A stretch of 64,000 bases of DNA from Irpex lacteus (taxonomy: Eukaryota > Basidiomycota > Agaricomycetes > Polyporales > Irpicaceae): contig MQVO02000016.1 of NCBI GenBank assembly GCA_001986395.2, forward strand, positions 558,001 to 622,000, written 5' to 3'. The position numbers and the translations under genes were made by a program. The notes beneath the pieces were generated by a model. The model was not told where the DNA came from. It saw nothing but the letters and a program-made list of their open reading frames with translations, and made no database searches. Below are positions 35,353 to 49,511 of the stretch, one piece after another. Each line of letters starts with the position of its first letter. Within the stretch, counting starts at the first letter, position 1.

Positions 35353-36873
35353 ATGGCGTCCGCGGCCGACTTGCCACAAGAGCTATTTGAGGGCATCCTA
35401 TATTATGTCTGCGAGTATGCTCGGAGGTTGCTCGACCTAGGAACCGAAATGCAGAACAGGAAGGAAGCTATAAAGGACGTTGCAGCTTGCTCGCTCACCT
35501 GCATCTACTGGGCGCGGACTTGCCGCCGACGGATGTTCCGAAGGTTATGGGTCAAGAGCTACGAGGACCTATGTGCATACTCGCAGCTGGTTCTAAGCAC
35601 GCCGAAGACCTTGACGCCACTCTCAGAACACGTTACTGTTGCCACCCTAGTACAACACATAGACGACCGGCCATGGATTTACCTTCTCCGACTACATCCC
35701 TCTCGGTTCTCTGCATTGCTACGAGCTGACTACATACACATTCACGTCATCGACTCTCCTGACAATGCGCTCGCTCCGCCACGTCCGACACACTCACGTC
35801 TCTTTGCTCGCCTCCCCAGAGCACCGCCCTCATTGTGTCACCAGTGCGATGCCCTTGTGCTCGAAAGTCCGTATTTTCGAACTCCCAACGACGTCAAGTT
35901 ACTCCTGAGCCATTTCTCTTATAGACCTGGGAATCAGACTCTTCTGCTGTCCAACGGCACGTGGGCTCCCGGGGCACAGCTTCAGAATAACATGCTCACA
36001 AGAGACGTAATAGACATACTCCCTCGTAATGCCTCTATCACAACCGAGAGTTGTGCGTATAGCGCAGAAACAGCTTGGCTGGCTGTCTGTGCTATTCTTG
36101 GACGTCGTAACCGATACCAACCGAACGCTGTCTCTTCATATAGTGCCAAAAGCGATCTGCTGTTACGAGTCGGTCCATCAGCTCAACAAGCCATCCTTGA
36201 CACAGCAAAGGTGATCTGTCACGTCGAGCAAACCGCTCCACTCCGTATTCGCTGCAGAGCCGGGACATTTGTAAACTCGCACAGCCGCTGTGAGTAAGCC
36301 TAAAGTGTCTTTTTTCGGGTACCGTTCTGACGTTTTAGCAGCTTTGCAACAGATTTGTTCTATAGATGTTGGCATGTATAAAGGCGTGCTACCCAGCCTT
36401 GATCTCAGTTTTTATGCCTCTTTTCCAGTGACTCGGGCTACTACTGGGGATATTCATTGCACACCACTTGACGACATCGCGCTAATCTGTGCTTCTATCG
36501 GCCCTATACCACGGCCGTATGCCAAGGCTGACCCAGGAGTTTCGGCCTCGAGCGAGCTCCAGAAACTCTGGCAGGCGATGATAGGCGTATTCCAGCGGGG
36601 AGATGACATGCTATTACAGCTGACCTTCAAGAGTCGTGACGAACTTATATACTTCATGGAGGGACAGCGAGAAATGCTGGCTGAGCTCGGTAACCGAGTG
36701 TCGTTATTCCATGAAATAACAAGCAAGAAGGATGCTAGAGCAGTGAATCCTGTGACTTTGGCGGATATTGGAGGTACGCTCGTATTTCCCAACGTTTAGT
36801 AAAATCCCATTTCGGCTAATAGAAAGTCGTACTAGCTGCCAGGGATCACGGTTATATCGAGGCCTTCCGCTAG
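35353..36873 (+). CDS. F-box-like protein, family copy E
   Basis: Model: join(35353-36289, 36339-36773, 36836-36873), 469 residues. MASAADLPQELFEGILYYVCE and ACSLTCIYWARTCRRRMFRRLW form the F-box-like region. Then come DRPWIYLLRLHPS, APPSLCHQCDALVL, SAETAWLAV and VGPSAQQAILDTAKVIC. Exon 2 begins SALQQICSIDVG and has a diverged second domain (LDDIALICASIG, LWQAMIGVFQRGDDMLLQLTF, LAELGNRVSLFHE). The YPWE..LC signature of the other copies is altered here, so its partner may differ. The last exon gives AARDHGYIEAFR. Both introns are in phase 1 (49 and 62 nt). It lies about 0.5 kb downstream of copy D, in tandem. Confidence 0.78.
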
Positions 36874-37012
36874 CTATCATATTAATCCTTTTCCTCAAAG
36901 CCAGATTCTCATCTGGCATCTTAAGGACCGCCTGTCAGACGCCTTCTCTCGCCTCTCTGCCATTCCTGTGTTTGAAAAGGGTTGGACATAATTTAAAGTT
37001 CTACGGACGCTG

Positions 37013-37235
37013 ATGGTCCAACATCCTTCGCTCAAAATTAGCGTATATCCTTGGACACACACAGTAGAGATATGCATTGAGCAAGAAGGGTTAATACGAT
37101 TACAGCTAAAATATCCAAGACAAGATCATCTCGTCATTTATGGAGGTAAACCGGGAGACGTTATATTCGCTCAGCGTACGCATGAGTTTGAGCGCGGTCG
37201 ATGCTCAAGCCTTAGCTGATGCAGAAGGTACTTCA
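37013..37235 (+). pseudogene. fragment of an F-box-like paralogue, exon 2 only
   Basis: YPWTHTVEICIEQEGLIRLQLKYPRQDHLVI aligns in order with the second domain of copies A-D; the quoted words are separate blocks of one frame. A frameshift near 37138 then leads to a frame with YMEVNRETLYSL and ALADAEG, which parallels the HFMETRR and TLADIGG parts. There is no F-box part upstream. It is a truncated tandem copy following copy E. Confidence 0.7.
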
Positions 37236-37278
37236 CTTCCTACGTCGTCGAAAACTGAAACCGTCTATTGTCTTATTA

Positions 37279-39700
<2,422 letters not shown>

Positions 39701-40086
39701 GTTGCGTAGCTGAAGGTGGTTTATCGGTGGAAATCTAGGATATCGAGGATATAGTACAGGTCTAAGAGACGCATGGAACCGGGAAAGCCTCAGCATGCAA
39801 CTTTTTTAATAGCGATAATTACTTCGAGTCACGGTCTCAGCGTAAGTGATTAGTGAATGTCCCGGATAAAGACGGATCGTTCTCACGATGCGTGAAATAC
39901 GGCTGCAAACGTCCTTAATATGGTAGGTAATTGTTCTGAGTTTAGGATAAGTTCGAGCTCCGCATATGCGTAATATCCGCGGCGCCAAATGCAGCCTCCT
40001 TGCACTTGACTCTCGCCGACCGACGCCTCTTGACATCGCCTTTCACCCGCTGCGCACTAGATACGACATATAGAACCTCAACCACC
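39701..40086. promoter_or_regulatory. divergent promoter region, KRS1 and Ariadne genes
   Basis: 386 bp between the two start codons, so both 5' UTRs and promoters lie here. No TATA-like or binding-site element stands out clearly. Confidence 0.5.
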
Positions 40087-42145
40087 ATGTCTTCCGACTA
40101 CGAGAACTCTGACAACGAGTACTTCGAGGATGACGATGAGATCATGGACGAGGATGACGGTGAGTCCTGTGCCTTACGGGCCTCCCGGGACAGCATGAGG
40201 GCGTGTGCTGATCAAGCCCAGGGTCCGCATCCGACATGGAGGTCGACACGTTTGACAATGACTATAAGCTGGTTGGGGGCAAGAGGCTAAAGTCGTATGA
40301 AGTCGACTATAGCTCGCTGAGTCAGAAGCAGATTGAGGACAAGATGAAGGGGGAGGTGGACTACATTAGCGGTCTATGCGGGGTCGACGTGCGTATCATG
40401 ATGGATTACTGCTCGTGTGATGATACTCACATCGCTAATAGGCGGATGTCGCGAGCTTACTGCTCAGACATTTTGACTGGAACCGCGAGAAGCTCGTGGA
40501 TAAGTACATGGACAACGCGGATGCAGTTAAGAGCAAGGCTGGAATTGCACCGCCACCTAAGCCAGAATCCTCAGCGGCCACCTCGTCACAGGCAGAATCT
40601 CATGCAGGACCGAGACGGTCGACGCGGCGAGCGAACCCTTCAGACGCGCCTAAGCAGAGCAAGACAAAGACGATCATTGAGCGAATCAGTCCTCCGGTTG
40701 AGGAGCCCTACATGTGTCCAATCTGCTGCGACGACAACCCTGCAGAAACGCGTTCACTGGCATGCGAGCACAAATTCTGCAGTAGCTGCTGGAGCGAGTA
40801 TATCAAGAATAAAGTACGCAATGAAGCCGAACAGTGGATCACTTGCATGGGAGAGGATTGCAATCTAGCCGCTCCGAACGAGTTCATCAAGAGCGTTTTG
40901 GCAAGCGATCCGGTCGTCTGGGATCGCTTCAAGGAGCTGCTCGTACGTCACTACGTTGCATCTAACAGGAACTTGAAGTATTGCCCCTACCCATCCTGCA
41001 CCTACACCGTCTCCTGTCCCTCCGCATCTTCGAAGTCCGCTCTCACGACCATTGTCCCTATCGTCACCTGTGGCGCGTCGGCCACGCACAAGTTCTGCTT
41101 TGGTTGCAACATCGATGACGATCATCGCCCCGTAGTCTGTGCCGCCGCCAGGCTGTGGCTGCAGAAATGTCAGGATGATAGTGAGACGGCCAACTGGATC
41201 AAGACCAATACGAAGGAGTGTAGCAAGTGTCAGAGTACCATTGAGAAGAACGGCGGTTGCAAGTAAGTTTGTTAATTGAGTTTGTTTACTGCATGAATTG
41301 ATGTCCACTAAAGCCATATGACGTGCAAGAAATGCAAATACGAGTTCTGTTGGGTTTGCATGGGTTAGTGTATTCGATGCATCTACTGGTCATTTCAAAA
41401 CTGATAGCTCGTAGGGCCTTGGTCGGAGCACGGTACGGCATGGTACTCATGCAACCGGTACGACGAGAAAGCCAGTATCGATGCCCGTGACGCGCAGTCC
41501 CGAAGCCGCGCCTCCCTGGAACGTTATCTGCACGTAAGCGCTGTTGTATATTGGATCGTGTGATCACCGGCTGACTGACGCACTTACGTGCAGTACTACA
41601 ACCGATGGGCCAATCATGAGCAGTCTGCGAAGCTTTCGGTCGAGCTCTATGCAAAGACGGAGAAGAAGATGGAAGAGATGCAGATTACCTCGGACCTGAC
41701 GTGGATCGAAGTACAGTTCATGAAGAAGGCCGTCGACGAAGTCTCAAAATGCCGTATGACGCTCAAGTGGACGTATGCAATGGCGTATTATCTTGAGAGT
41801 GGCAATGAGAAGGAGCTGTTCGAGGATAATCAGAGGTATGTTACCATCATAGGTGTTTTCGATTGTTGGTTAACGAGTCGTAAAACTAGGGACCTTGAAC
41901 GGGCTGTAGAAGAACTGTCTGAACTCATCGAGTCTCCGCTCGACCCTGACACCATCGCCACCCTACGTCAGAAGGTCACAGATAAGACAGTGAGTAGATG
42001 GCGTTGTGGGGTGTTCAGCCCATCTCACCAATTCTATTTCCAGGTCTACGTCCAGAAGCGAAACGAGATCGTACTAGAAGATACCGCCAAGGGATTCCAG
42101 GAGGGTCGCTGGAAGTGGAACTGCAGCGTAGATGGCTTTGATTAA
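40087..42145 (+). CDS. RBR E3 ubiquitin ligase, Ariadne family
   Basis: Model: join(40087-40159, 40222-40388, 40442-41262, 41314-41363, 41415-41533, 41594-41835, 41890-41989, 42044-42145), 557 residues. An acidic N-terminus ([17 protein letters not shown]) and a UBA-like segment ([21 protein letters not shown]) lead to RING1 (CPICCDD...[10 protein letters not shown]). IBR follows (KYCPYPSC...CFGC), then RING2 ([31 protein letters not shown]). The Cys of GGCNHM is the expected catalytic residue that takes ubiquitin from the E2. The C-terminal Ariadne domain ([15 protein letters not shown]...) is present up to [11 protein letters not shown], so the enzyme is full length. In other fungi and animals such ligases cooperate with cullin complexes, which fits the many F-box-like genes nearby only by coincidence of position. 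Confidence 0.95.
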
Positions 42146-42529
42146 TCGACCTTGTCCTCTCTCACTATATCCATTATTCCTGCTCGCATTTCTTCATCAT
42201 CACACCTTGCTCTCTGGTTATCTCCATCTGCACACCTATATACCATGTCTGTGGCTTTCGTGACAGATCTCATGGCTTTCCACACATCGTTACGTTGTAT
42301 TATGTACGGACCCAGTCGATATCAATATCAATAAACAATTCGGATATGTAGATTAACATGTACTATGCACTTTAGATAACGTTTGTTCTCATCCATACTG
42401 AACGCTCTCGACTCCAGTGGCCACAATCGGGCACCTTAGCTGGGCGTTACTATGTCCGATGAATCTCCATACGAGCGCTACACGGTAGCCCAAACCGCCC
42501 CGCCATCTTGACCACGAACCATCACCAAC
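42146..42529. other. intergenic, Ariadne 3' UTR and SNX3 promoter
   Basis: About 380 bases between two plus-strand genes. No coding evidence. Confidence 0.5.
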
Positions 42530-43288
42530 ATGACTACCGTCTCGCCCTTCGCCCGCAGCACCGTCTTCGATGAGCCCCGCGTCGGAGGCAGGGAGCAGAC
42601 CGTAAGTATGCGTGCTTTAATATGTGCAATAATCAACCTGTAAACGCGCACAGTAACCTTGCTGTACCCAATTAGATCGAAGAGATGTACTCCGTGCCTG
42701 AGAGCTTTCTGGAGATAGAGGTGCGCAACCCTCAGACACATGGTGAGTATTGTTGTTAGAGAAGTTAATATGAGTCGTTGGAAGCTCAAGACGCATTGGG
42801 ATTATAGGATTCGGCCGCAAGATGTATACCGACTATGAGATAGTCTGCAAGGTCAGCTCTCGTCGCATGTCTTGTCCAACATGCGCAGTACAGACAAACT
42901 GATATCATTTCCTCTACTACAAGACCAACATCCCCGCGTTCAAGCTGCGCCACTCAGTAGTCCGACGTCGTTACTCTGACTTCGAAGCCTTCCGTGATAT
43001 CCTCGAACGCGAGTCGACCCGCGTCAACATCCCACCCCTCCCCGGCAAGGTCTTCACTAACCGTTTCTCCGACGAGGTCATCGAGGCAAGACGAGAAGGG
43101 TTAGAACGTTTCTTGACTATTGTCGCTGGGCACCCTCTGCTTCAGGTACGTCTATGTCTCCTACACTCTGCTTGTGACTAAGGCAGTTGAAATGACGTCT
43201 TAATCTTAACGCCGTCTATCAGACTGGAAGTAAGGTCCTATGCGCGTTCTTGCAGGATCCCGCTTGGGACAAGTCTCAGTGGGTTTGA
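42530..43288 (+). CDS. SNX3: sorting nexin 3 (PX domain)
   Basis: Model: join(42530-42601, 42676-42742, 42808-42851, 42924-43145, 43223-43288), 156 residues, which fits the small SNX3/Grd19 class. Nearly the whole protein is a PX domain: [36 protein letters not shown], then the phosphoinositide-binding [14 protein letters not shown] and the PPLPGK loop, [21 protein letters not shown]3 binds PI3P on endosomes and sorts cargo with retromer back to the Golgi. All four introns were placed from the conserved frame. It converges on the TRS65 gene; 218 bp separate the two stops. Confidence 0.93.
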
Positions 43289-43506
43289 GTACTGCTAGGA
43301 ATACTGGTTTAACGAGTTTACGATTTCTTCGAGAACCTTCGATTGTCATTTTAGTTTATGTTGTCGGTATCGCTTTCTCTCTTAAATATGCATCGCTTTT
43401 CCTTGGATCTATAATATCACGCGCAGGACGAGTATGAATGAGATATGGGGTATTCAAAGCACGCGTGGGGTTATGAGGCGAAGTTGGATATTGGATGTTC
43501 GCGGGT

Positions 43507-46500
43507 TCATGCCGCCGACGGGAGCTCATGCTCGTGTACTACGACATCCATGACTGATCTGAATTCCGAACGTGAGTAGCATCGTAAAAGCGAGATATTG
43601 GTTTTCCCATACCGTAGATGCATGACATATCCGCTCTGGATATCGGTCAAGGTCAGCGACTCGATTGAGTGGACTCCAGGAGTCAAAGCCAGAAAGTCCA
43701 TTCTGACAGATTGGCACGTTGACGGCAACAGCGGGCTGATTCATCGAGTTAATGAGTTTGCAACAGTACAAATGGTAAACAAATACTCACCCGATCCTCA
43801 CTCGGTTTTCAGTGGCGATTATTCCCGGACCAGCCGAACCACTCCCATCCTTCTGCGCCACCTGCCCGCCCAGCAACTTCTGCTCCTTCCTCTGCTCCCT
43901 CCTGTCTGGATAACTCACCTCGAACCTCCTCGTCCACGAACTCCGATTGAACACGAAGATATCCAGCGTGAATTTATCCAACGGGTGGATCTTCCCAGGA
44001 AGGCCTACTGAACCACCACCAGTATTCTCCTGCCACAAGAGCCCAACGCTGACAATGATCGGCTCGCCTTGTCCGTCGGCATGCACCACGTCTCTGAAGC
44101 TTTCCGACTGAGCAAAGGCACCTGCTGCGCTCACTCTGGGACCAGGTGTTGGTGGTACACCAGCTGCGTTCGGGCCTTTCTCCCTGCGAATCTCGACGCT
44201 AGGTCCCACAGGACCAGACTGCTGACTCGCGAGGGGACCTTGGAAGTGAGGTGTTGCGGGTGGGGGAGATAGGGGGAATGCTGGATACGCTGGAGTGGGC
44301 GGGACGCCGTCCAGAGATATCTGTCCGCCGACACTATCATCTGCGACATGACCGTAAGAGCGAGAGCGCTGGATCGTCGGGATAGACGGCAGGGGAGGAT
44401 CGAGAGGACCATATGTCGTAGTTGGCGTGCGCAAGGAGCCGCCGTACGCTTTAGCAGTTACGGAAGGTGGGAGATATGAAGATCGATTAGAGACTGGATT
44501 GGCGGGTGGAGTCGGCGTAGAGGCTGAAGGCGGGAGAGAGCCCGTCTGTGCCGATGGATCCCGCTGGTTCGAAGGATTGAGCATTGACGTCCCAGAGCGA
44601 TAATTCACAGGCGACAACATCCCACGATACTTCGGTGAGTCTGCATCCGCATCCATCGCACTAAATGTGTGCCTCTTGCTCCCTGCTACTGTTGGGGAAG
44701 TCAGATTTGCACCTAATCCTCCGCCTTTAGGAGTAGTTTGCGTGACGGCGACGGAGGCAGGCCGTGCTTTGGTTGGTGCGTAAGGGAAAGGAGAAGCAGG
44801 CTCAGGTAACGCTGAACGCTGCTCTTGATCATCGGCGAGCTTTGGTGCTTGAGGTGAGAGATCCAAGACACAATTCCAACGAGATGGAAAGGTCTGAGTA
44901 GGATAAGAAAGTGTAGTCGGGTCAAGCTTGCCATCCTCTGCGGTGTCTTCGTTCAGATAGTAAGGTCGACCGTTGATTATGATGACTACGGCCCGTTGCA
45001 GTTCCGGTAGGGCATTCGACCCCGGTAGACCTTTCCCTTTTGCTAAGGAGAACTCGTCCGCCTCCGTTGACCGTACGAAAGTCACAGCATACAACAAGTT
45101 GTACTGTTCACGAGGCGCAAGCAATAACGGGAACACCTTGTCCGGTTGAGAGAAGCCTGCTTCACCCCAGCCGATGAGGTGTGCCTTAGCTCCGTCACCG
45201 CTGACAGCGACGTTCACACCCTCGATAGCGAAACCAGCGTCCGAGTCTCCGCTATTCGAGACCTCGACACATAGTACAACCGTGTGTTCCTCCGCGCCGT
45301 GCTCGATAAGTTCGCGTTCGCGAAGAACCTCGGGATCTGTCTCCTCGTCGCTTTCATCCGAGTCATTTGACGTGAATTTGCGCCTCGATACCTTCTTGGC
45401 TGTTTGTGGGAGCATGAAGTATGGCACGAAGACAGTACGCATGCGGATATGGAAGCCTGAGACAGTGCGCAGCGTCTTCCTGAACGATTTGCGGAGTGTT
45501 GCATGGAAGAGCCCAGACTGACGGCTAGTAGAGGGTGTTACTATTTGAGGCGTAGTAGCTGCCTTCGTGTTGGGTAAAAGCGCGAATGCCTGTTGGCGAG
45601 TTGAAGGACCGAGTCTGGTCGAAGGAAGAGACAGCGGTGCATCCAACGAGTTGAAAGTTGTCCCTAGAGAAAGTGATTGAAGAGTTGTACCAGTATACAT
45701 ACTGGAATGTACATACCAGCTGTGAGCCCTTCTAGAAGGTTGATTTCCTCTAGACCACCGATCTCATCATCCCCGTCGTTTTGTGATGTTGATGGGATTG
45801 GAGATCTGGGGTCTGTAGGAGAGTCAGGTGCGCCGGCAGCTTCTATAAGAGCCTGCAATGTTTCCCGCGCAGATGTGACGGGTACAAGCTTGTCTCGCAA
45901 CGTCGTGGACACGGTCAGACAGAGTAGAGGATCGGAAAGCTTGGTCGGTAGAAAAGCTATACCAAGGTATATTTATATAATAAGAAGAGATGCGACCAAG
46001 CACGTACCGACTTGAATAGACATCCGAAATACCGCAACCCACGCATATCTAGTTTTGTCCCAAATCAGGGCGAACGCCTCGTTCGCATTCACCCCTTCAC
46101 CCCATATCCCCGACCTCAAAGGGGTCCCCTGCGCCTGAACGTACTGTCTATCGCTCTCACCAGTCGAAGGTATCGGATGAGGAGTGTGCGGGGGAAATAT
46201 AGATGGATGTTGTTGCTGTCCAGGTACCGTTAAGCCTAATGGGCTTGACTTGGTGCTGGTGGTCGACGCGCGGATATTCGAGTTCAGGGAGTGTGCGCGG
46301 GGCGGTACTGGTGGCCTGCTAAGCTCTGTCGTATATCCTAGGGGTGCTGAGGCGATGGAGGATATGTATGAGGCTTCGTATGAGACTTGGAGGTGGGCAA
46401 GGTAGGAAAGGAGGCTGGCGGGTGGTTTCTGTGGGTCGATGTCCCCAGTCAAGGACGACTGCTCGAAGTACAGTGTGAGCAAAAAGTCCAGTTGCTCGTC

Positions 46501-46720
46501 TACATACCAGAGGGTTATCTCAGCCTTACATCTTACGAGCAACAACAAGAATGTATACCTTACCAAAGAACGCCAGCTTCCTGTCTGTTTCCTCTGCTTC
46601 CAGTTTCTCTAGCCATTCTGGCCACGACGATGGCTCATTTTGCTTTGGAAACCCGATAGATGACTCAGGGGCTAGAACAGAGAGTATTGACTTGTTAAAG
46701 ATGTCTTCAAACGTAGTCAT
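43507..46720 (-). CDS. TRS65: TRAPPII subunit Trs65-like protein
   Basis: Model, complement: 46564-46720, 46008-46499, 45717-45956, 43791-45663, 43613-43702, 43507-43558, 967 residues in frame. The N-terminus has FFDEQLDFLLTLYFE after the first intron. The centre holds Ig-like beta-sandwich sequence (RMRTVFVPYFMLP, HTVVLCVEVSNSGDSDAGFAIEGV, FPLLLAPREQYNLLYAV). A long Ser/Pro-rich disordered insert follows (about 500-780). The C-terminal conserved block comes last (GEPIIVSVGLLW, IHPLDKFTLDIFVFNRS, then TPGVHSIESLTLTDIQSG and RSVMDVVVHE). This end is the best family signature. Trs65 helps TRAPPII activate Rab11-type GTPases at the late Golgi. For the first intron I preferred acceptor 46500 (64 nt) over a 34-nt alternative. 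Confidence 0.85.
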
Positions 46721-47095
46721 GACCAGAGCAACATCAGTGTAACGGGAATAGTTATGGGCGCTTGCATTATCTCATGTCCTCGGCTACATTGGCTAGTAGA
46801 TCTACAGGCATGCTTACAGATACAAGGTACAAGCATTGAACAGTGATAATGGGACAACATGATATGTATTATCAGACTGAGGCTACGGACAAGTCATTCG
46901 ACGGAACTGATGAGTGAGCTGTACTTCGAGGGACAGTACAAGAAACTGGAAAAGGAGCGTCTTGTCAGAAATCCATGACTCCGCAGTCCGAAAAGTCCGG
47001 GTTAGGGGCGGAAATGAGGAAAGGATTGCATAGGAGAGGTGGTTATCGCGGGTGCTGTGAGAGGTTACCGATTACAAGTACCGAAGTTTCCATGT
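46721..47095. other. intergenic, TRS65 upstream region
   Basis: About 375 bases that hold the TRS65 promoter and the 3' UTR of the secreted/membrane protein gene. Nothing else seen. Confidence 0.5.
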
Positions 47096-48048
47096 CTACG
47101 CGGTGGCGTCTGCCTTCTTATCTTCCACAACGAGAGCGACCTTCTCGTCTGTGTACTCGGGAGGAGGGACGAAGATATCCTCTGCGTCACGCTCGAAGAC
47201 GAGAATGTGTTCGACGTCGTCGTCGTCATCGTTGCTGCGGCCCCTAAAAGACCGAGTAATGACGACTGCCATGACCCAGAACATGCGGAGAAGGACACCG
47301 ATGCCACATCCTGTGACAGAATTCAGTACAGTATGATTGAGTTCGCGGGGCATGCTACTGACCAAGGACGAATGCGACAGCGCGACCCTCCCAGGGTCCG
47401 AGCACCATAAGTGCACGATGGAGACGATGGACGAACGAACGGCGGCACTGGCCATGTCGGTAGTGGGGCATGGCAGGGTTGCACTCTACGCGTTTGGCAT
47501 CATCAACCGGGAGACTGGGGTCACGATTGACCTCATGATCCTCGGGCATGAAAATGGGGATAGGAACGGAAAGGCCACCTTCGATAGGCATGTTCTTCAC
47601 TCTGCCATGTCCATTAGGAGGCGCAGGACGGTCAGGGAAGGGGATGGGAAGGGGAGGCGGGACAATCAAGTTCTCCGGACTCTTCTCAATCAGCGGAAGT
47701 CCAAAGGTCTCTCTGAACTTGTTGCTGATCTCGAGAGCCTTATTCTTGAACTTCTGGCAGAGATGATGTCCGCGTCCCTGGCCTTGCCCATTTGGCACTG
47801 CGATCATAGGGCCATGGGCGTACGCCTCGAAAAGGAAAGCAGGGGCAGGGTTGCCGCTGACATGAGTCCTAGTAAAGCTGGAAACGTCGTTCTGACCAGA
47901 GACAACGACCACTCGCATGGGGCTGGCTTGTGCGAAGGCCACTACAGGCGATGATATCCGTTAGTATACCCTGGGTCCCGACATAAACAATGGATTACGC
48001 ACCAAGGCTGACCCCAGCAATCAGAAGCGGTGATATCGTCAGACGCAT
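47096..48048 (-). CDS. secretory-pathway membrane protein, unknown function
   Basis: Model, complement: 48003-48048, 47363-47941, 47096-47310, 279 residues. Exon 1 encodes a good signal peptide (MRLTISPLLIAGVSLVAFAQA) cut in half by the first intron. The lumenal or extracellular part begins SPMRVVVVSGQND. It contains HGPMIAVPNGQGQGRGHHLCQKFKNK, a Pro-rich stretch (PPPLPIPFPDRPAPP) and an HRLHRALMVLGPWEGRAVAFVLG segment. One membrane helix follows (GIGVLLRMFWVMAVVITRSF). The short cytoplasmic tail is acidic (DDDDDVEHILVFE, EDIFVPPPEYTDEK). The PPPEY motif could bind WW-domain ubiquitin-ligase adaptors, which would fit endosomal sorting; that is inference. I recognise no named family. Confidence 0.72.
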
Positions 48049-48629
48049 GTATCCCAGACCAAACAAGAGTTGAATTAAAAGAAAAGGAGGAGGTTAAGTC
48101 GTATGCAGATGGTGGTTGCGGTTTAAGTGAATGGTGAGCGCTTAATCTGCGGCCGCCACCTTGACTTTCACACGCCTGCGTGGCCAACCGCCACTTCCAC
48201 GTCATCTCGCACATAGTCGTATAAATGGCATGAATTGTATTCTGTGCTACGTGCGCCGTATAGAGCTGTGCTGCGATGCAGCCCACTGTCGTATTTCTCA
48301 CGGAGCCTCAGCTGTAGCGATCATTTCGAGCGCTTACTGAGTGCACCGACCACCGACATCGCGGCGGGTGGCTGTGCATGGCCAGCAGTACTTAGTAGTC
48401 ATGTCAGTAGTGATGCTATGACTCTGCCACTACAGATCATGTATAGCTGTGTCTCTGTGCAGACAAGTCATTTGCTAAATGACATTCTTTATAGCAGCTG
48501 GAAACCCAGCTCATATGTGCGATTGCGCTCACGCCGGTGTTCTGCGTTCCTCAGCTGGACAGTGTACTTCATCGACATCGTGTTGAGCCTTGACTACCAG
48601 AGTAACATCTTGGCGCACGTTGTGTACCC

Positions 48630-49511
48630 CTATAGCACAGCTGCTCCCGTTCCTCTCTCAAAGAACATCGAGCTTGTGTCTGTCAGCCGATATAGCACGG
48701 CTTTACTTCTAGGTATGGTCTTCAGACCCAACCCAGTCCGTCCCGGCCCTGGGTAAAGTGCGATCTGTGCAAAGGGATCAAGAGACGGACGCGAACGTAT
48801 GGTAACATCACACACCTGCCCACTTACAGAGCCACTTCTCCCGGTAGACAACGGAAAGACGTCTATCCGATATGTGGATATCTGCAGAAGAAGTCGTAGG
48901 AGGTCATCTGGACTTCCAGGCGTGATGATATGGTGTCTTATGATGAGCGAGGCGTTGGACTGCGCAGGCGATAAGTGGCGTGCTAGAAACTCTTGAGCAT
49001 GGTCTCACCTTGTGACATGCTGCGCTTAGGGCGCGGACGAAATGGGATACGTCTTGGGTCGAGAAGCCGACCCATTCGAGTGTAGAGAGATCGTCCACAA
49101 TCAACAGGGTGTGCGCGAAGAGATGAGCTTCATCGTGTAGAAGAGAGATTAGTCGGTCGAATACACGACGAAGACTTGGCTGCGATGCAGTATATGATTC
49201 TGCGGTCTCTGTCTCAACATCGACGAAGATCAATGACTGCTTGGCGATCAAGTTGGGTATGTTCAAGCTCTGCAACGTTATCAGCATAAGAAAAATTGCA
49301 CTTGAGTGAAGATGCTCACAGCTTTTGCAGCAAGTGCTTTCCATCGTGAAAGGCTTTCGGATACAGAAAGCACAATGCATCTTGTGGTTTCTGCCGCATC
49401 TTTCAAATGCGCGGCAAGATTGGCGTGCAGGATAAAATCTGCTGGAGAGGCAAGCTCGTCCGTGATGAGAAGAATATCTCCTCTGGCTGGTATCTGTGGT
49501 AAGGAAAACAT
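48630..49511 (-). CDS. ELP6: Elongator complex subunit 6
   Basis: Model, complement: 49320-49511, 49009-49269, 48630-48959, 260 residues in frame. The protein has the RecA-like fold pattern of Elp6 without a Walker A loop: ILLITDELASPADFILHANLAAHL, TTRCIVLSVSESLSRWKALAAKA, IFVDVE, LRRVFDRLISLL, HTLLIVDDLSTLEWVGFS, then SLIIRHHI and a beta-rich C-terminus (VCDVTIRSRP, AVLYRLTD). Elp6 forms a ring with Elp4 and Elp5 that assists Elongator in wobble-uridine modification of tRNA. The assignment rests on overall fold pattern and length, not on one diagnostic motif. It is transcribed towards the secreted/membrane protein gene. Confidence 0.78.

Noticed and set aside
45000..46720. A 34-nt first intron in the TRS65 gene
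   Set aside because: A 64-nt intron ending at 46500 keeps frame and gives the better FFDEQL continuation; 34 nt would be unusually short.
47337..47954. Plus-strand frame of about 205 codons opposite the secreted/membrane protein gene
   Set aside because: The minus strand has a signal peptide, membrane helix and consistent splicing; the plus frame has none of these.
48235..48756. Plus-strand frame of about 170 codons overlapping the ELP6 3' end
   Set aside because: It reads across intergenic DNA and antisense to ELP6 exon 3, with no recognisable motif.
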